Positions 7,856 through 16,915 of a stretch of 64,000 bases of DNA are shown here, piece after piece. The notes beneath the pieces are model-generated. The model made no database searches and was not told the DNA's origin. It saw only the letters and a list, made by a program, of their open reading frames with translations. The translations under genes were made by a program, and so were the position numbers. Position 1 is the first letter of the stretch. Every line of letters begins with the position of its first letter. Origin of the DNA: Lentisalinibacter sp037382365 (GTDB taxonomy: Bacteria; Pseudomonadota; Gammaproteobacteria; Steroidobacterales; Woeseiaceae); contig JARRPZ010000001.1 in assembly GCA_037382365.1 (NCBI GenBank), positions 12,793 to 76,792 on the forward strand, given 5' to 3'.

Positions 7856-9097
7856 TCAGACGCTCCGGAATACCAGCGTGCCGTTGGTGCCACCGAAACC
7901 AAACGAATTCGACATCACGACCTGCAGCGATGCATCGCGAGCCTCGTGGGCCACGTAGTCCAGATCGCACTGCGGATCCGGATTGTCGAGGTTGATCGTC
8001 GGCGGCACGACCTGGTCGCGCAGCGCGAGTATGGAGAAGATCGCCTCGACGGCGCCGGCCGCGCCCAGCAGATGACCGGTCGTGGATTTCGTTGCGCTCA
8101 CCGGCAGACGGTATGCGTGGTCACCGAAAGCCCGTTTGACGGCGACGGTCTCCGCGATATCCCCGGCCACCGTCGAAGTGGCATGACCATTGAGATGATC
8201 GACTTCTGCGGGGCTGAGGCCCGCGTCCGAGAGCGCCGCTGCCATGCTCTTGCGGGCTCCTTCCCCGTCTTCGGGGGGCAGTGTGATGTGAGAGGCATCG
8301 CCACTCATGCCGAAGCCGCACACCTCGGCCAGGATGTCGGCCCCGCGCGCTCTCGCGTGCTCGTATTCCTCGATGACGAGACAGCCGGCCCCGTCGGCCA
8401 GCACGAAACCGTCCCGCTCCCGGTCGAATGGCCGACTCGCGCGATTCGGCTCGTCGTTCCGGCTCGAGAGTGCCCGTGCGGCACAGAAGCCGCCGAGCCC
8501 CAGTGGTGTCGTGGCGTATTCGGCACCGCCGGCGAGCATCACGTCCGCGTCGCCCCACGCGATGGAGCGTGCCGCCAGGCCGATACTGTGGGTGGACGTC
8601 GTGCAGGCGGTCACGACGGCGAGGTTCGGACCGGTGAGACCGTGGAGGATGCTCACGTGACCCGAAATCATATTGATGATGGCGCCCGGGATGAAAAACG
8701 GCGAGATCCGGCGCGGCCCCGAATCGAGGTACTTGCTGTGGTTCGCTTCGATGGTGGCGATGCCACCGATACCTGCGCCCATGGCGACGCCGATACGACC
8801 ACGATTCTCGTCCGTCACGTCGAGGCCGCTCGCGGCCAGCGCCTGGTTGCAGGCAGCGACACCGTACTGGACGAAGGTGTCGATCTTGCGGGCTTCTTTC
8901 TTCGGGATGCCCTGCTCCTCCGCATCGAAATCCTTCACGAGGCCGGCGAATCGTGTCGCGAAGGGTTCCGGGTCGAACAGCGTGATGGGACCCATCCCGG
9001 GGTTCCCCTCGACGACGTTCTTCCACGCCTCATCGATGCTGTTACCGACGGGCGAGATGATGCCGAGTCCGGTAACGACTGCGCGACGTCTCTCCAC
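7856..9097 (-). CDS. fabF: 3-oxoacyl-ACP synthase II
   Basis: The protein has 413 residues. It condenses malonyl-ACP with long acyl-ACPs in fatty acid elongation. The catalytic triad is visible: Cys165 in VVTACTTSTH, His in LNGHATSTVAGD (about 304) and His in TKSTTGHLLGAAGA (about 341). The C terminus has MSNSFGFGGTN, typical of KAS II. The start codon is GTG at 9097 with a modest upstream AGGT. It follows acpP by 75 bp, as in the standard fab cluster. Confidence 0.97.
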   Translation of the reverse strand: MERRRAVVTGLGIISPVGNSIDEAWKNVVEGNPGMGPITLFDPEPFATRFAGLVKDFDAEEQGIPKKEARKIDTFVQYGVAACNQALAASGLDVTDENRGRIGVAMGAGIGGIATIEANHSKYLDSGPRRISPFFIPGAIINMISGHVSILHGLTGPNLAVVTACTTSTHSIGLAARSIAWGDADVMLAGGAEYATTPLGLGGFCAARALSSRNDEPNRASRPFDRERDGFVLADGAGCLVIEEYEHARARGADILAEVCGFGMSGDASHITLPPEDGEGARKSMAAALSDAGLSPAEVDHLNGHATSTVAGDIAETVAVKRAFGDHAYRLPVSATKSTTGHLLGAAGAVEAIFSILALRDQVVPPTINLDNPDPQCDLDYVAHEARDASLQVVMSNSFGFGGTNGTLVFRSV

Positions 9098-9172
9098 GGG
9101 AGTTACCTGTCAGGTGGGAAGGGGCGGATGACGGAAAGAGCGGGCCGGCAGGAGGTCGCCGGCCCGGCGATC

Positions 9173-9415
9173 TCAGGAATCCGTTTTGCGGGCTTTGATG
9201 TAATCGATGGCCTGCTGCACGGTGGTGATCTTCTCGGCTTCCTCGTCGGGGATCTCGGTCTCGAATTCTTCCTCGAGCGCCATCACCAATTCCACGGTAT
9301 CCAGCGAATCGGCGCCGAGATCGTCGACGAACGAAGCATCGTTGGTGACCTCGTCTTCCTTCACCCCGAGCTGTTCCGCCACGATGCTCTTGACCTGTTC
9401 TTCGATGCTGCTCAT
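9173..9415 (-). CDS. acpP: acyl carrier protein
   Basis: The protein has 80 residues, is strongly acidic, and carries growing acyl chains on a phosphopantetheine arm attached to the Ser of GADSLDTVELV (about residue 38). The whole sequence is a typical AcpP, ending in a short polar tail. An AAGGAG lies about 11 bp before the ATG. The 217-bp gap to fabG holds a possible separate promoter, as expected for this abundant protein. Confidence 0.98.
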   Translation of the reverse strand: MSSIEEQVKSIVAEQLGVKEDEVTNDASFVDDLGADSLDTVELVMALEEEFETEIPDEEAEKITTVQQAIDYIKARKTDS

Positions 9416-9575
9416 AGCTACTGTTTCTCCTTCGCAGAGACTGCCTGAATTCTATTGCCGGGCACGGCGAGTCCGTCCGGTACTCCGCACCGCCCCCGGC
9501 ATTCGCTGAACGCAGCCGCTGCCGCGATCATCCCCCGCGCGCCCTGTAGAAGCGCCGACGCTGCCGAGGGCCGGT

Positions 9576-9581
9576 ATTGTA
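9576..9581 (-). promoter_or_regulatory. possible -10 box of an acpP promoter
   Basis: TACAAT on the minus strand inside the fabG-acpP gap, 160 bp before the acpP ATG, in a locally AT-rich patch. No good -35 box is seen at 16-18 bp. The gap is unusually long for this otherwise tight operon. Confidence 0.3.
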
Positions 9582-9632
9582 TTGGAAAACGGCCCGCACG
9601 TTCCACAGACCCGGTGGCCGGGGATGCGGGGC

Positions 9633-10379
9633 TCAGATCATATACATGCCGCCATTCACGTGCAGGGTCTCGCCGGTGATGTAGGCGCCGGCGGGCGACG
9701 CCAGGAACACCGCCGCCGCCGCGATGTCGGCCGGCTCGCCGAGGCGCGCCAGCGGGATCTGTGCCCGTAGCGCCCCCTGCTGCTCCTCGCCCAGGGCCTC
9801 CGTCATATCCGTCCGGATGAACCCGGGCGCGATCACGTTCACCGTGATGCCCCGCGAACCGACTTCGCGGGCGAGGGACTTCGTGAAACCGATGATGCCC
9901 GCCTTCGCGGCCGCATAGTTCGACTGACCGGCATTGCCCATCACGCCGACCACGGAGGCGACGCTGATGATGCGGCCCGAGCGCTTCTTCATCATTCCCC
10001 GCAGACACGCCTTGCTCATCCGATAGACGCCGGAGAGATTGGTCTCGATGATCTCGTCCCATTCCTGCGGTTTCATCCGGAGCAGGAGATTGTCGCGGGT
10101 GATGCCCGCATTGTTCACGAGGATATCCGGCGCGGACGGGAGTGCGCCGACGAATGCCTCCACCGAGTCCGCGTCGGAGACGTCCAGGACCGCCCCGGTT
10201 CCGCGGTCGCCGAGACGCTCGCTGATGGCCGACGCCCCCGACTCCGAGGTGGCGGTACCGATCACCTGTGCGCCCGCCTGCGACAACGCATCGGCAATGG
10301 CCGCACCGATGCCCCTCGATGCACCGGTAACGACCGCGACGGCCTCTTCCAGCGCGTCTGAAATGAAAATTCCCGGCAT
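9633..10379 (-). CDS. fabG: 3-oxoacyl-ACP reductase
   Basis: The protein has 248 residues and is a short-chain dehydrogenase/reductase that reduces 3-oxoacyl-ACP with NADPH. GASRGIGAAIADAL (about 19-32) is the cofactor motif, NNAGITRDNLLLRM the NNAG region, and Ser/Tyr/Lys of the catalytic triad lie in SVASVVGVMGNAGQSNYAAAKAG. The C terminus TGETLHVNGGMYM is typical for FabG. GGAGG about 8 bp before the ATG lies at the end of fabD, which stops 3 bp upstream. Confidence 0.97.
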   Translation of the reverse strand: MPGIFISDALEEAVAVVTGASRGIGAAIADALSQAGAQVIGTATSESGASAISERLGDRGTGAVLDVSDADSVEAFVGALPSAPDILVNNAGITRDNLLLRMKPQEWDEIIETNLSGVYRMSKACLRGMMKKRSGRIISVASVVGVMGNAGQSNYAAAKAGIIGFTKSLAREVGSRGITVNVIAPGFIRTDMTEALGEEQQGALRAQIPLARLGEPADIAAAAVFLASPAGAYITGETLHVNGGMYMI

Positions 10380-10382
10380 CGC

Positions 10383-11318
10383 CTATTCCTCCGTCTCCTC
10401 CAGCAGACCATTCACCGCCGCCGGCGTATCCAGCGCGACATGCGGCAGAGTGCGGTCGATTCGTTTACCGAGCCCGGTCAGCACGCGTCCCGGTCCGCAT
10501 TCGACGACGCGCTCGATGCCGTCATCGGCGAAGCGGCGGATGGTCTCGACCCAGCGTACCGGCCGGTAGAGCTGGCGGACCAGCGCGTCGGCGATGGCGG
10601 CGGGCTCCGTCACGCATTCGACATCCACGTTGTTCACGACCGGGATGATCGGGGCGTCCATGCGCGCGGCCCGGAGCGATTCCGCAAGACGCTCCGCAGC
10701 CGGCTCCATGAGTGCACAGTGAGACGGCACGCTCACCGGCAACAGGATCGCGCGGCGGGCACCGGCTTGCTGCGCTTTCTCGACAGCCGACTCGACCGCC
10801 CTTCTCTCACCCGCGATCACGACCTGGCCCGGCGCATTGAAATTCACCGCCTCGACGACGCCCTCATCGCCCGCGGCGGCGCAGGCCTCGCGCACCGCAT
10901 CGTCCTCCAGACCGAGGATCGCCGCCATCGCGCCGCTGCCCTCCTCGACCGCTTCCTGCATGAAACGTCCGCGGTCGGCCACGAGAGAGACGGCACTCTC
11001 GAAAGACAGTGCGCCCGCCGCGACCAGGGCGGAATATTCGCCGAGGGAATGACCGGCCATGGTGGCGGGTTGGGTACCGCCGGCCCCGATCCACACCCGC
11101 CAGGCAGCGATACCCGCGCAGAGCATCACGGGCTGGGTGTTCTCCGTCAGATCCAGTGCCGCTTCCGGGCCTGCCTGGGCCAGTCCCCAGAGATCGCGCC
11201 CGAGTATGTCGCTCGCCTCGCGGTAGACGTCGCGGACCACGGGAAAAGCGTCGGCCAGTTCGGCCTGCATGCCGGGGGACTGGGAGCCCTGGCCGGGAAA
11301 TACGAATGCTGTCTTCAC
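10383..11318 (-). CDS. fabD: malonyl CoA-ACP transacylase
   Basis: The protein has 311 residues. It loads malonyl groups from CoA to ACP. FPGQGSQSPGM at the N terminus, the nucleophile Ser in GHSLGEYSALVAAGAL (about 92), and the catalytic His in VPSHCALM (about 200) are in place. The start is GTG (11316-11318) with GGGAGG 6 bp upstream. It is the first gene of the cluster here: plsX and fabH, which usually precede fabD, are absent and a rhombosortase gene stands in their place. Confidence 0.97.
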   Translation of the reverse strand: MKTAFVFPGQGSQSPGMQAELADAFPVVRDVYREASDILGRDLWGLAQAGPEAALDLTENTQPVMLCAGIAAWRVWIGAGGTQPATMAGHSLGEYSALVAAGALSFESAVSLVADRGRFMQEAVEEGSGAMAAILGLEDDAVREACAAAGDEGVVEAVNFNAPGQVVIAGERRAVESAVEKAQQAGARRAILLPVSVPSHCALMEPAAERLAESLRAARMDAPIIPVVNNVDVECVTEPAAIADALVRQLYRPVRWVETIRRFADDGIERVVECGPGRVLTGLGKRIDRTLPHVALDTPAAVNGLLEETEE

Positions 11319-11383
11319 ACGGTCCTCCCCTCGCCGCGTATCGACCTCGCCGACAGGCGTCCGACAGTCGCCGGTGGGCCGGG

Positions 11384-11412
11384 ATTATACCGATCGTACG
11401 CTTCGCTCCCAG
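11384..11412 (-). promoter_or_regulatory. possible promoter of the fabD operon
   Basis: A perfect TATAAT (11384-11389, minus strand) follows a weak -35 CTGGGA (11407-11412) at 17-bp spacing, 65 bp before the fabD GTG. It overlaps the last codons of the rhombosortase gene, which reads in the same direction. Confidence 0.45.
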
Positions 11413-12005
11413 AACCGAGCCAGGAGACCGGCTGCCGCGCCGCCCAGCGCTCCGTACCGATGCGCTTCGACCAGCACCGGCCCGCCCGCCGTCTCCGCCG
11501 AGCCGGGTATGGGTCCCGCCACGGCCTCCCAGGCCAGCTTGAATAACAATACTGCCAGCAATAGCAGGCTCTCCGGCCTGCGGCGCGCAACACCCGGTAC
11601 GATGCCCCCCGCGAGCAGGCCGTGCAGTACGCCGGACAGCCCGACGTACCACGATACCTCCGGGTGAAAGGCGTACAGGGAGCCACTCACCGAGAGTCCG
11701 CTCGCCAATCCGATCGCGACCCAGGCCGGCCAGCGGAACTCACCGCCGGTGATCCAGCCGATCAGCGCCAGTCCCACCAGGTTCAGCGCGAGGTGCATCG
11801 TACCGAGATGCACCAGGTGAGCCGTCAGCAGACGCCACACGGCGCCGGCCTCGATGGCATCCCGGTCGAAGGACAGCGCGGCGAACGCGGCGGGACCGCC
11901 GGCGGCGACGGCGACGCAGGCGACTCCCACCAGGGTGAACGGAACGATCGCGCCCCGGGCGCTGTCGGACCGAATAGTGCGCTGTGTCCGGGCCCGAAAC
12001 CCCAT
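11385..12005 (-). CDS. rrtA: rhombosortase (rhomboid-type intramembrane serine protease)
   Basis: With the start at 12005 (MGFRARTQ) the protein has 206 residues; the frame is open upstream but that part overlaps gspG on the other strand. It is a compact rhomboid protease. The catalytic Ser is in GLSGVLHGLL, the catalytic His in EAHRYGALGGA, and an early AHLVHLGTMHLALN segment matches the rhomboid loop/HxxxxHxxxN region. Several membrane helices are evident. The rhombosortase subclass processes proteins with a GlyGly-CTERM tail, which leave by type II secretion; its position divergent from gspG supports that role. No GlyGly-CTERM substrate is in the window. Confidence 0.8.
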   Translation of the reverse strand: MGFRARTQRTIRSDSARGAIVPFTLVGVACVAVAAGGPAAFAALSFDRDAIEAGAVWRLLTAHLVHLGTMHLALNLVGLALIGWITGGEFRWPAWVAIGLASGLSVSGSLYAFHPEVSWYVGLSGVLHGLLAGGIVPGVARRRPESLLLLAVLLFKLAWEAVAGPIPGSAETAGGPVLVEAHRYGALGGAAAGLLARFWERSVRSV

Positions 12006-12008
12006 GTT

Positions 12009-12017
12009 TGCTATAAT
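12009..12017 (+). promoter_or_regulatory. extended -10 promoter for the gsp operon
   Basis: TG-C-TATAAT forms an extended -10 box with a perfect hexamer, 79 bp before the gspG GTG. No -35 match is seen, which extended -10 promoters do not need. It sits just upstream of the divergent rhombosortase start. Confidence 0.5.
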
Positions 12018-12095
12018 TCCACGGCTATCATCGCAGTGCGTATTTGCCTTACGGATTGCATTTATTTCCTGATTTTTCGGCGGAGCGGAGACATC

Positions 12096-12551
12096 GTGCA
12101 AGAGTTCCCAGGATACGGCTCGGGCAGAACCCGGCAGGCCGGCTTCACACTTATCGAGATCATGGTCGTCGTGGTCATCATCGGTCTGCTCGCAGCCATC
12201 ATTGCACCGAACGTGATCGGACGCATCGACGATGCTCAGATTTCCAAAGTGAAACAGGATATTCGCAGCATCGAGTCGGCACTCAAGCTCTATCGTCTCG
12301 ACAACTTTCGTTACCCGACGACCGAGCAGGGACTTGCCGCACTCGTCGAACGGCCCAACGATCCGTCAGTGAAGAACTGGCGCGCCGGCGGCTACCTCGA
12401 CCGTACCCCGAAGGACCCCTGGGACAATACCTATCAGTACCTCAATCCCGGGCAGCACGGCGAGATCGACATCTACACGCTGGGGGCCGACGGTCGGCCC
12501 GGCGGCGAGGGTATCGATGCCGACCGGGGCAACTGGTCCCTCGACGAGTGA
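12096..12551 (+). CDS. gspG: type II secretion major pseudopilin GspG
   Basis: The protein has 151 residues from GTG 12096, the only start that gives a short prepilin leader; GGAG lies 5 bp upstream. The leader ends RQAG and is cut before FTLIEIMVVVVIIGLL, with Glu at mature position 5. The C-terminal part (PTTEQGLAALVE, GYLDRTPKDPWDNTYQYLNPG, GADGRPGGEG) carries the conserved GspG calcium-binding region. It forms the main body of the periplasmic pseudopilus. First gene of gspGHIJKLMN. Confidence 0.97.
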   Translation: MQEFPGYGSGRTRQAGFTLIEIMVVVVIIGLLAAIIAPNVIGRIDDAQISKVKQDIRSIESALKLYRLDNFRYPTTEQGLAALVERPNDPSVKNWRAGGYLDRTPKDPWDNTYQYLNPGQHGEIDIYTLGADGRPGGEGIDADRGNWSLDE

Positions 12552-12585
12552 GTCGGCGAGCCGCGACTGCCGGTTTGCGCTGAGC

Positions 12586-13161
12586 ATGGCGGGCAGCACG
12601 CGTCTTCAGGGGATGGGCGCCCGGGGTTTCACCCTGATCGAACTTCTGGTCGTGATCGTGATCCTCGGCATCTCGGTCGCTGCCGTACTGCCGAGTCTCG
12701 GACTGCTCCGGGACGACCGTGATCTGGACCGCGAGGCGAGACGGGCGGCGGCACTGATCGAGCTGGCCGCCGAGGAAGCGGCCATGCAGAGCAGGGACTA
12801 CGGCCTGCGGTTCGGCCTGCACGGCTACCGGTTCTACGAACAGGATCCCGCCACGGGCGCCTGGATCGCGCTGGACGGGGACGACATCCTGCGCGAGAGG
12901 AATCTGCCCGATGACGTCCGGCTCGGGCTGCGACTGGAATCCCGGGACATCCAGTTATTCGAGTCCATCGAAGGCGAGCGTCGACCCCGCAATCCGGACG
13001 ACGGCCCGGACCCGGGTCCGACACCCCACGTCCTGCTCCTGTCCAGTGGCGACGCGACGCCGTTCGAACTCACGCTGACCAGAGACTTCGACGATGCGCG
13101 GATGGAGCTCAGCGGCGACTTCCTCGGACGCGTCGAATTGAAGGGCGAGGAGATACCGTGA
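12586..13161 (+). CDS. gspH: type II secretion minor pseudopilin GspH
   Basis: The protein has 191 residues from ATG 12586 (ATG 12613 is an alternative). The leader ends GARG, followed by FTLIELLVVIVILGISVAAVLP with the conserved Glu at +5. The rest is the variable GspH beta domain, rich in Asp, Arg and Gly. The gene stop TGA overlaps the gspI GTG. GspH is thought to sit just below the pseudopilus tip. A weak ribosome site leaves the start uncertain by a few codons. Confidence 0.9.
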   Translation: MAGSTRLQGMGARGFTLIELLVVIVILGISVAAVLPSLGLLRDDRDLDREARRAAALIELAAEEAAMQSRDYGLRFGLHGYRFYEQDPATGAWIALDGDDILRERNLPDDVRLGLRLESRDIQLFESIEGERRPRNPDDGPDPGPTPHVLLLSSGDATPFELTLTRDFDDARMELSGDFLGRVELKGEEIP

Positions 13162-13580
13162 AGGAGAACGGCTTTACCCTCGTGGAAGTCCTGATCGCAC
13201 TCGCCATCGCCGCGCTCGGGCTCGCAGCCGTACTGGCCACAGGTACCCAGAGTGTCGACACGTCGCGCAGTCTGCGCGATCGCACGCTGGCGCTCTACGT
13301 CGGTCTCAACGAGATCGCCGAGCTCAGGCTGAGCGGAGAATTGCCCGACGTCGGCCGCACCAACGGTGAGGCCGAGATGGCCGGCAGGCTGTGGCGCTGG
13401 GAAGCGGTCGTGTCAGAGACCGGCGTCGAGAATCTCCGCCGCGTCGACCTGACCATCGCCCTCACCACGCGTCCCGACGAAATCATACGCAACGTGAGCG
13501 GATTCCTCGGCGAGACGGCACCACCCGGTGTGGCGAATGCGGCATGGGCCCAGTCGCTGAGCGGCAGCGCGGATCGGTGA
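13158..13580 (+). CDS. gspI: type II secretion minor pseudopilin GspI
   Basis: The protein has 140 residues. The GTG start overlaps the gspH stop (GTGA). A very short leader KENG precedes FTLVEVLIALAIAALGLAAVLATG, with Glu at +5 and the long hydrophobic helix. The LRDRTLALYVGLNEIAELRL stretch is characteristic of GspI. GspI, J and K form the tip complex that starts pseudopilus assembly. Confidence 0.93.
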   Translation: MKENGFTLVEVLIALAIAALGLAAVLATGTQSVDTSRSLRDRTLALYVGLNEIAELRLSGELPDVGRTNGEAEMAGRLWRWEAVVSETGVENLRRVDLTIALTTRPDEIIRNVSGFLGETAPPGVANAAWAQSLSGSADR

Positions 13581-14203
13581 CCCGGATGCGCGGTGCCGGC
13601 GGGCAGCGGGGTTTCACACTGATCGAGGTGATGGTTTCGCTGGCGATATTCGCGGCACTCGCCGCGGCATCGTATACGACGCTGAACGGCGTCGTGGAAG
13701 CTTCGCGGATCGTCAGCGACCAGATGAGCCGGCTCCAGGCCCTGCAGCGGACGATGCAGCGGATGACCCTCGACTTCGGCCAGTTGGCGCCGCGGGCCGT
13801 CCGGGACGAACTCGGCGACGGACGCCTGCCCGGGCTGCAGGCCGGCGACCGTTCGGGCGACCTCGTCGTCCTCAGCCGGGGAGGATGGTCGAATCCCCTG
13901 GTTCTGCCCCGACCGGCACTGCAACGAGTCGCCTATCGGATCGAGGAGGACCGGCTCGTCCGTCGCCAGTGGCCGGTGATGGACCGCACGCTCGGCACGG
14001 ATCCCGCGGAAGCCACTCTGATCGAGGGTCTGCGCGACATCCGCATCCGCTACCTCGCCGGTGCCGACGAATGGATCGAGCAGTGGCCCCCTGTCTCCCA
14101 GAGCGGCGCAGAGGGTCTCACACTGCGACCACGCGCAGTCGAGATCGTGCTGGATATCGAGGAACTGGGCGAAATCCGTCGCGTCATCGAGGTCATCCCG
14201 TGA
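13577..14203 (+). CDS. gspJ: type II secretion minor pseudopilin GspJ
   Basis: The protein has 208 residues from GTG 13577, which overlaps the gspI stop as at the other junctions of this operon; ATG 13586, three codons on, is also possible. The leader ends GGQRG, then FTLIEVMVSLAIFAALAAASY with Glu at +5. LSRGGWSNPL, LQRVAYRIEEDRLVRRQWPV and EGLRDIRIRYL match GspJ. It is part of the pseudopilus tip. Its stop overlaps the gspK start. Confidence 0.93.
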   Translation: MTRMRGAGGQRGFTLIEVMVSLAIFAALAAASYTTLNGVVEASRIVSDQMSRLQALQRTMQRMTLDFGQLAPRAVRDELGDGRLPGLQAGDRSGDLVVLSRGGWSNPLVLPRPALQRVAYRIEEDRLVRRQWPVMDRTLGTDPAEATLIEGLRDIRIRYLAGADEWIEQWPPVSQSGAEGLTLRPRAVEIVLDIEELGEIRRVIEVIP

Positions 14204-15147
14204 AACGCGCGCCGCTTCCCGGGCAACAGCGCGGTGCCGTCGCCCTGATGTTTGCCATGCTCATCGTCGCGCTTTGCACGCTGTATGCGGTCAGCCTGGC
14301 CTGGGACACCACACTGGACGTGCGTCGCACTACCAATCTGCTGTGGCGCGAACAGGCTGTCCAGGTCGCACTCGGCGCAGAGCAGTGGGTGGGCGTGATC
14401 CTCAGCCAGGATCAACAGGACAGCCAGGCCGACCATCTCGGTGAGATCTGGGCGCAGCAATTACCGCCCCTGCCCGTCGAGGGGGCGGGCATGAGCGGCG
14501 ACGTCTCCGGCGGCCTCGTCGATCTGCAGGGCCGATTCAACATCAATAATCTGCTGAATGCGGCCGGTGAGATCGACGAACCCACGCTCGAGCAGTTCCG
14601 ACGACTGTTGCGGGCGCTCGGTCTCGAGCCTCAGATCGCCGGCGCCGTCGCCGACTGGCTGGACGCGGACACGCAGCCTTTCTTTCCGGACGGTGCGGAG
14701 GATGGCGAATATACGGGCCGGATACCGCCCTACCGGAGTGCGAACAGCCCCGTGTCGAGCGCCAGCGAGATCGCGGCCGTGATCGGCGTCGACGCGGAGT
14801 CGTATCGCCTGCTGAGACCCCACGTGACCGCCTTGCCGGGGCGCACATCGATCAATGTGAATACGGCCACTCCCGCCGTCCTGATGTCGCTGGATGAAAA
14901 TGTCACGGCCGCTGATGCCGAGCGGCTGGTCGCCGAGCGAGAGGAGACGGGGTTCGCGGACGTGACGGCCTCGTTCTCCACGCTCGTCCAGCCGGAGGTA
15001 CTGAATACGCTCGGCGAATCAACTAATTACTTCCGCCTGGAGAGTATCGTCCGTATTGGCACGGTTCGGCTCACCATGTACAGTCTCCTCCAGCGTGGCC
15101 CGCAGGGCGACGTCACGCCTATCCTCAGAACGTTTGGCGCGGAGTGA
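14200..15147 (+). CDS. gspK: type II secretion minor pseudopilin GspK
   Basis: The protein has 315 residues. The GTG start overlaps the gspJ stop. The leader ends QQRG, followed by AVALMFAMLIVALCTLYAVS; the Glu found at +5 in the other pseudopilins is missing here, as expected for GspK. Conserved stretches include LVDLQGRFNINNLL, AVADWLDADTQP, and SINVNTATPAVLMSL. GspK caps the pseudopilus tip. It is followed one base later by gspL. Confidence 0.95.
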   Translation: MKRAPLPGQQRGAVALMFAMLIVALCTLYAVSLAWDTTLDVRRTTNLLWREQAVQVALGAEQWVGVILSQDQQDSQADHLGEIWAQQLPPLPVEGAGMSGDVSGGLVDLQGRFNINNLLNAAGEIDEPTLEQFRRLLRALGLEPQIAGAVADWLDADTQPFFPDGAEDGEYTGRIPPYRSANSPVSSASEIAAVIGVDAESYRLLRPHVTALPGRTSINVNTATPAVLMSLDENVTAADAERLVAEREETGFADVTASFSTLVQPEVLNTLGESTNYFRLESIVRIGTVRLTMYSLLQRGPQGDVTPILRTFGAE

Positions 15148-15148
15148 C

Positions 15149-16429
15149 ATGGCCGAAATCCTCGTGATCCGATTGCGCGAGACCGACGCCGGCGAGGCCG
15201 AGTGGCTGGCGGTCGACTCCGGCGGCGGGCGGCGCGGAGAACCGGCCCGTGGCACCCTCGCCCAGGCCGCGGCCGCCGCCGAAGACCGGCGAATATACGT
15301 CCTCGTCCCCGCGGCCGACGTCCTGATCACCTCGGCGGACGTCCCCGCAAAAGGAGCCCGACTCCTTCAGGCCCTGCCCTTCGCACTGGAGGAACAGGTC
15401 GCCCAGGACGTGGAACGACTGCATTTCGCACCGGGTGAGCGGCGCGGCGGCGGGCGGATGCCCGTGGCCATAATCGAGGAGGAGAAACTGCAGGAAACCC
15501 TGCAGCGGCTCCAGGACAACGGGATCCGGCCGGCGGCCCTGTTCAGCGAGGCGCAGGGGCTGGCCCGCATCCCCGGCACACTCAGCGTACTCATCGAGGA
15601 CGACCTGATCATATTGAACGACGGCGCCGCGATGGAGCTCGCGCTGCAGGGTCTCAGGCCCGGCGACGCCCTGGCCGCCGTCGGACTCCTCGACGACGCG
15701 GATGCCGGAGCGCAGGCGGCAGACGCGGCAAGGGAGCTGCCCCGGCACGTGCTCGTCTACTGCGATCCGGCGACGGCGGAGCGCTACGAGCTGGAATTCC
15801 AGGCACTGCGGCAACAACTCGACAGTCTCGAAGTCAAGTTGCTGCCGGACGGCGCACTCCCCCGTCTCGCCGTCACGATCGGTGCCGGCGGCGGTATCAA
15901 CCTGCTCCAGGGTGCCTATGCGCCGCGCACGGCCACCCACTCTCTGTGGCAGCCGTGGCGCGCCGCGGCGGGGCTGGCTGCCGCCCTGTTCCTGGTCACG
16001 CTGATCGCCAGTGGCGTGCGCTACGCCGATCTCCGGGCAAAGGACAAGCGTCTGAGCGCCGAAGTGGAAGAGGCGTTCCGCGCCACCTTCCCGTGGGTAG
16101 GAGAGGTTCGCGATCCGGCTGCGCAGATGGCTTCGGAACTGGCGCGTGTCGGTCAGAGCGGCGGGGGGACCCGGAGTACACGTCAGTTCCTGGCCACGCT
16201 GGAGAGCATCAGCGCAGCCATGCGCCAGACCGCGAACACGCGCATCGAGGCGATCAGCTACCGGGACGGCGTGATGGATATCCGACTCACCGCGCCGGAC
16301 GTGGCCACTCTGGATCGCCTGCGCAAGCTCGTCGGCGAAAGTGGACGATTCGTTGCGAAGATCCAGTCGACCGACCAGCAGCCTGACGGGGTGAAGAGTC
16401 GTCTGCAGATCCAGGTGGCCGGCGCATGA
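15149..16429 (+). CDS. gspL: type II secretion inner-membrane protein GspL
   Basis: The protein has 426 residues from ATG 15149, one base after the gspK stop; the frame is open upstream but only inside gspK. GspL links the cytoplasmic ATPase GspE to the periplasmic GspM. The cytoplasmic ASKHA-like part is residues 1 to about 265 (ALPFALEEQVAQDVERLHF, LFSEAQGLA, NLLQGAYAPR). One membrane helix follows (about 280-300), then a ferredoxin-like periplasmic domain. Confidence 0.93.
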   Translation: MAEILVIRLRETDAGEAEWLAVDSGGGRRGEPARGTLAQAAAAAEDRRIYVLVPAADVLITSADVPAKGARLLQALPFALEEQVAQDVERLHFAPGERRGGGRMPVAIIEEEKLQETLQRLQDNGIRPAALFSEAQGLARIPGTLSVLIEDDLIILNDGAAMELALQGLRPGDALAAVGLLDDADAGAQAADAARELPRHVLVYCDPATAERYELEFQALRQQLDSLEVKLLPDGALPRLAVTIGAGGGINLLQGAYAPRTATHSLWQPWRAAAGLAAALFLVTLIASGVRYADLRAKDKRLSAEVEEAFRATFPWVGEVRDPAAQMASELARVGQSGGGTRSTRQFLATLESISAAMRQTANTRIEAISYRDGVMDIRLTAPDVATLDRLRKLVGESGRFVAKIQSTDQQPDGVKSRLQIQVAGA

Positions 16430-16914
16430 AACAGTGGTTCGGTAACCTGGCACCGCGGGAGCAGCTGCTCGTCTCGCTCGCCGCCGTGCTGACCGTCATC
16501 GTGCTCGTCTATCTGCTGGTATGGCTGCCGCTGGAGACCGCCAACAGCCGTCTGGAGAGCCGGGTCGAGAGTCAGCGGGAGATCGTCTCGGAACTCCGTC
16601 AGCTCCAGGGACGCGTACCGGCGCCCTCGGGCGGCAGCGGCACGCGCGCGCCGACGGAGGCCGGACAATCGCTCGTCGTGGTCGTCGACAGCACGGTGCG
16701 CCAGCGAGGTCTCGGCACGACGCTGAAACGAAGCCAGCCGACCGGCGGCGATTCCATCCGCGTCGTGTTCGAGAATGCGTCGTTCGACACACTGGTCGGC
16801 TGGCTGGGCCAGCTGGCCAACGGGCACGCCATCCGCATCGATTCCGCCTCGTTCTCGAACCGCCCCGAGCCGGGCCGCGTCGACGCCACCCTGACACTAC
16901 GACGGACGCTGTAG
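16426..16914 (+). CDS. gspM: type II secretion protein GspM
   Basis: The protein has 162 residues. The ATG overlaps the gspL stop (ATGA). FGNLAPREQLLVSLAAVLTVIVLVYLL gives a short cytoplasmic tail and a single membrane helix, followed by a coiled stretch and a small periplasmic domain ending in NRPEPGRVDATLTL, typical of GspM. It is the inner-membrane platform partner of GspL. Confidence 0.93.
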   Translation: MKQWFGNLAPREQLLVSLAAVLTVIVLVYLLVWLPLETANSRLESRVESQREIVSELRQLQGRVPAPSGGSGTRAPTEAGQSLVVVVDSTVRQRGLGTTLKRSQPTGGDSIRVVFENASFDTLVGWLGQLANGHAIRIDSASFSNRPEPGRVDATLTLRRTL

Positions 16915-16915
16915 C

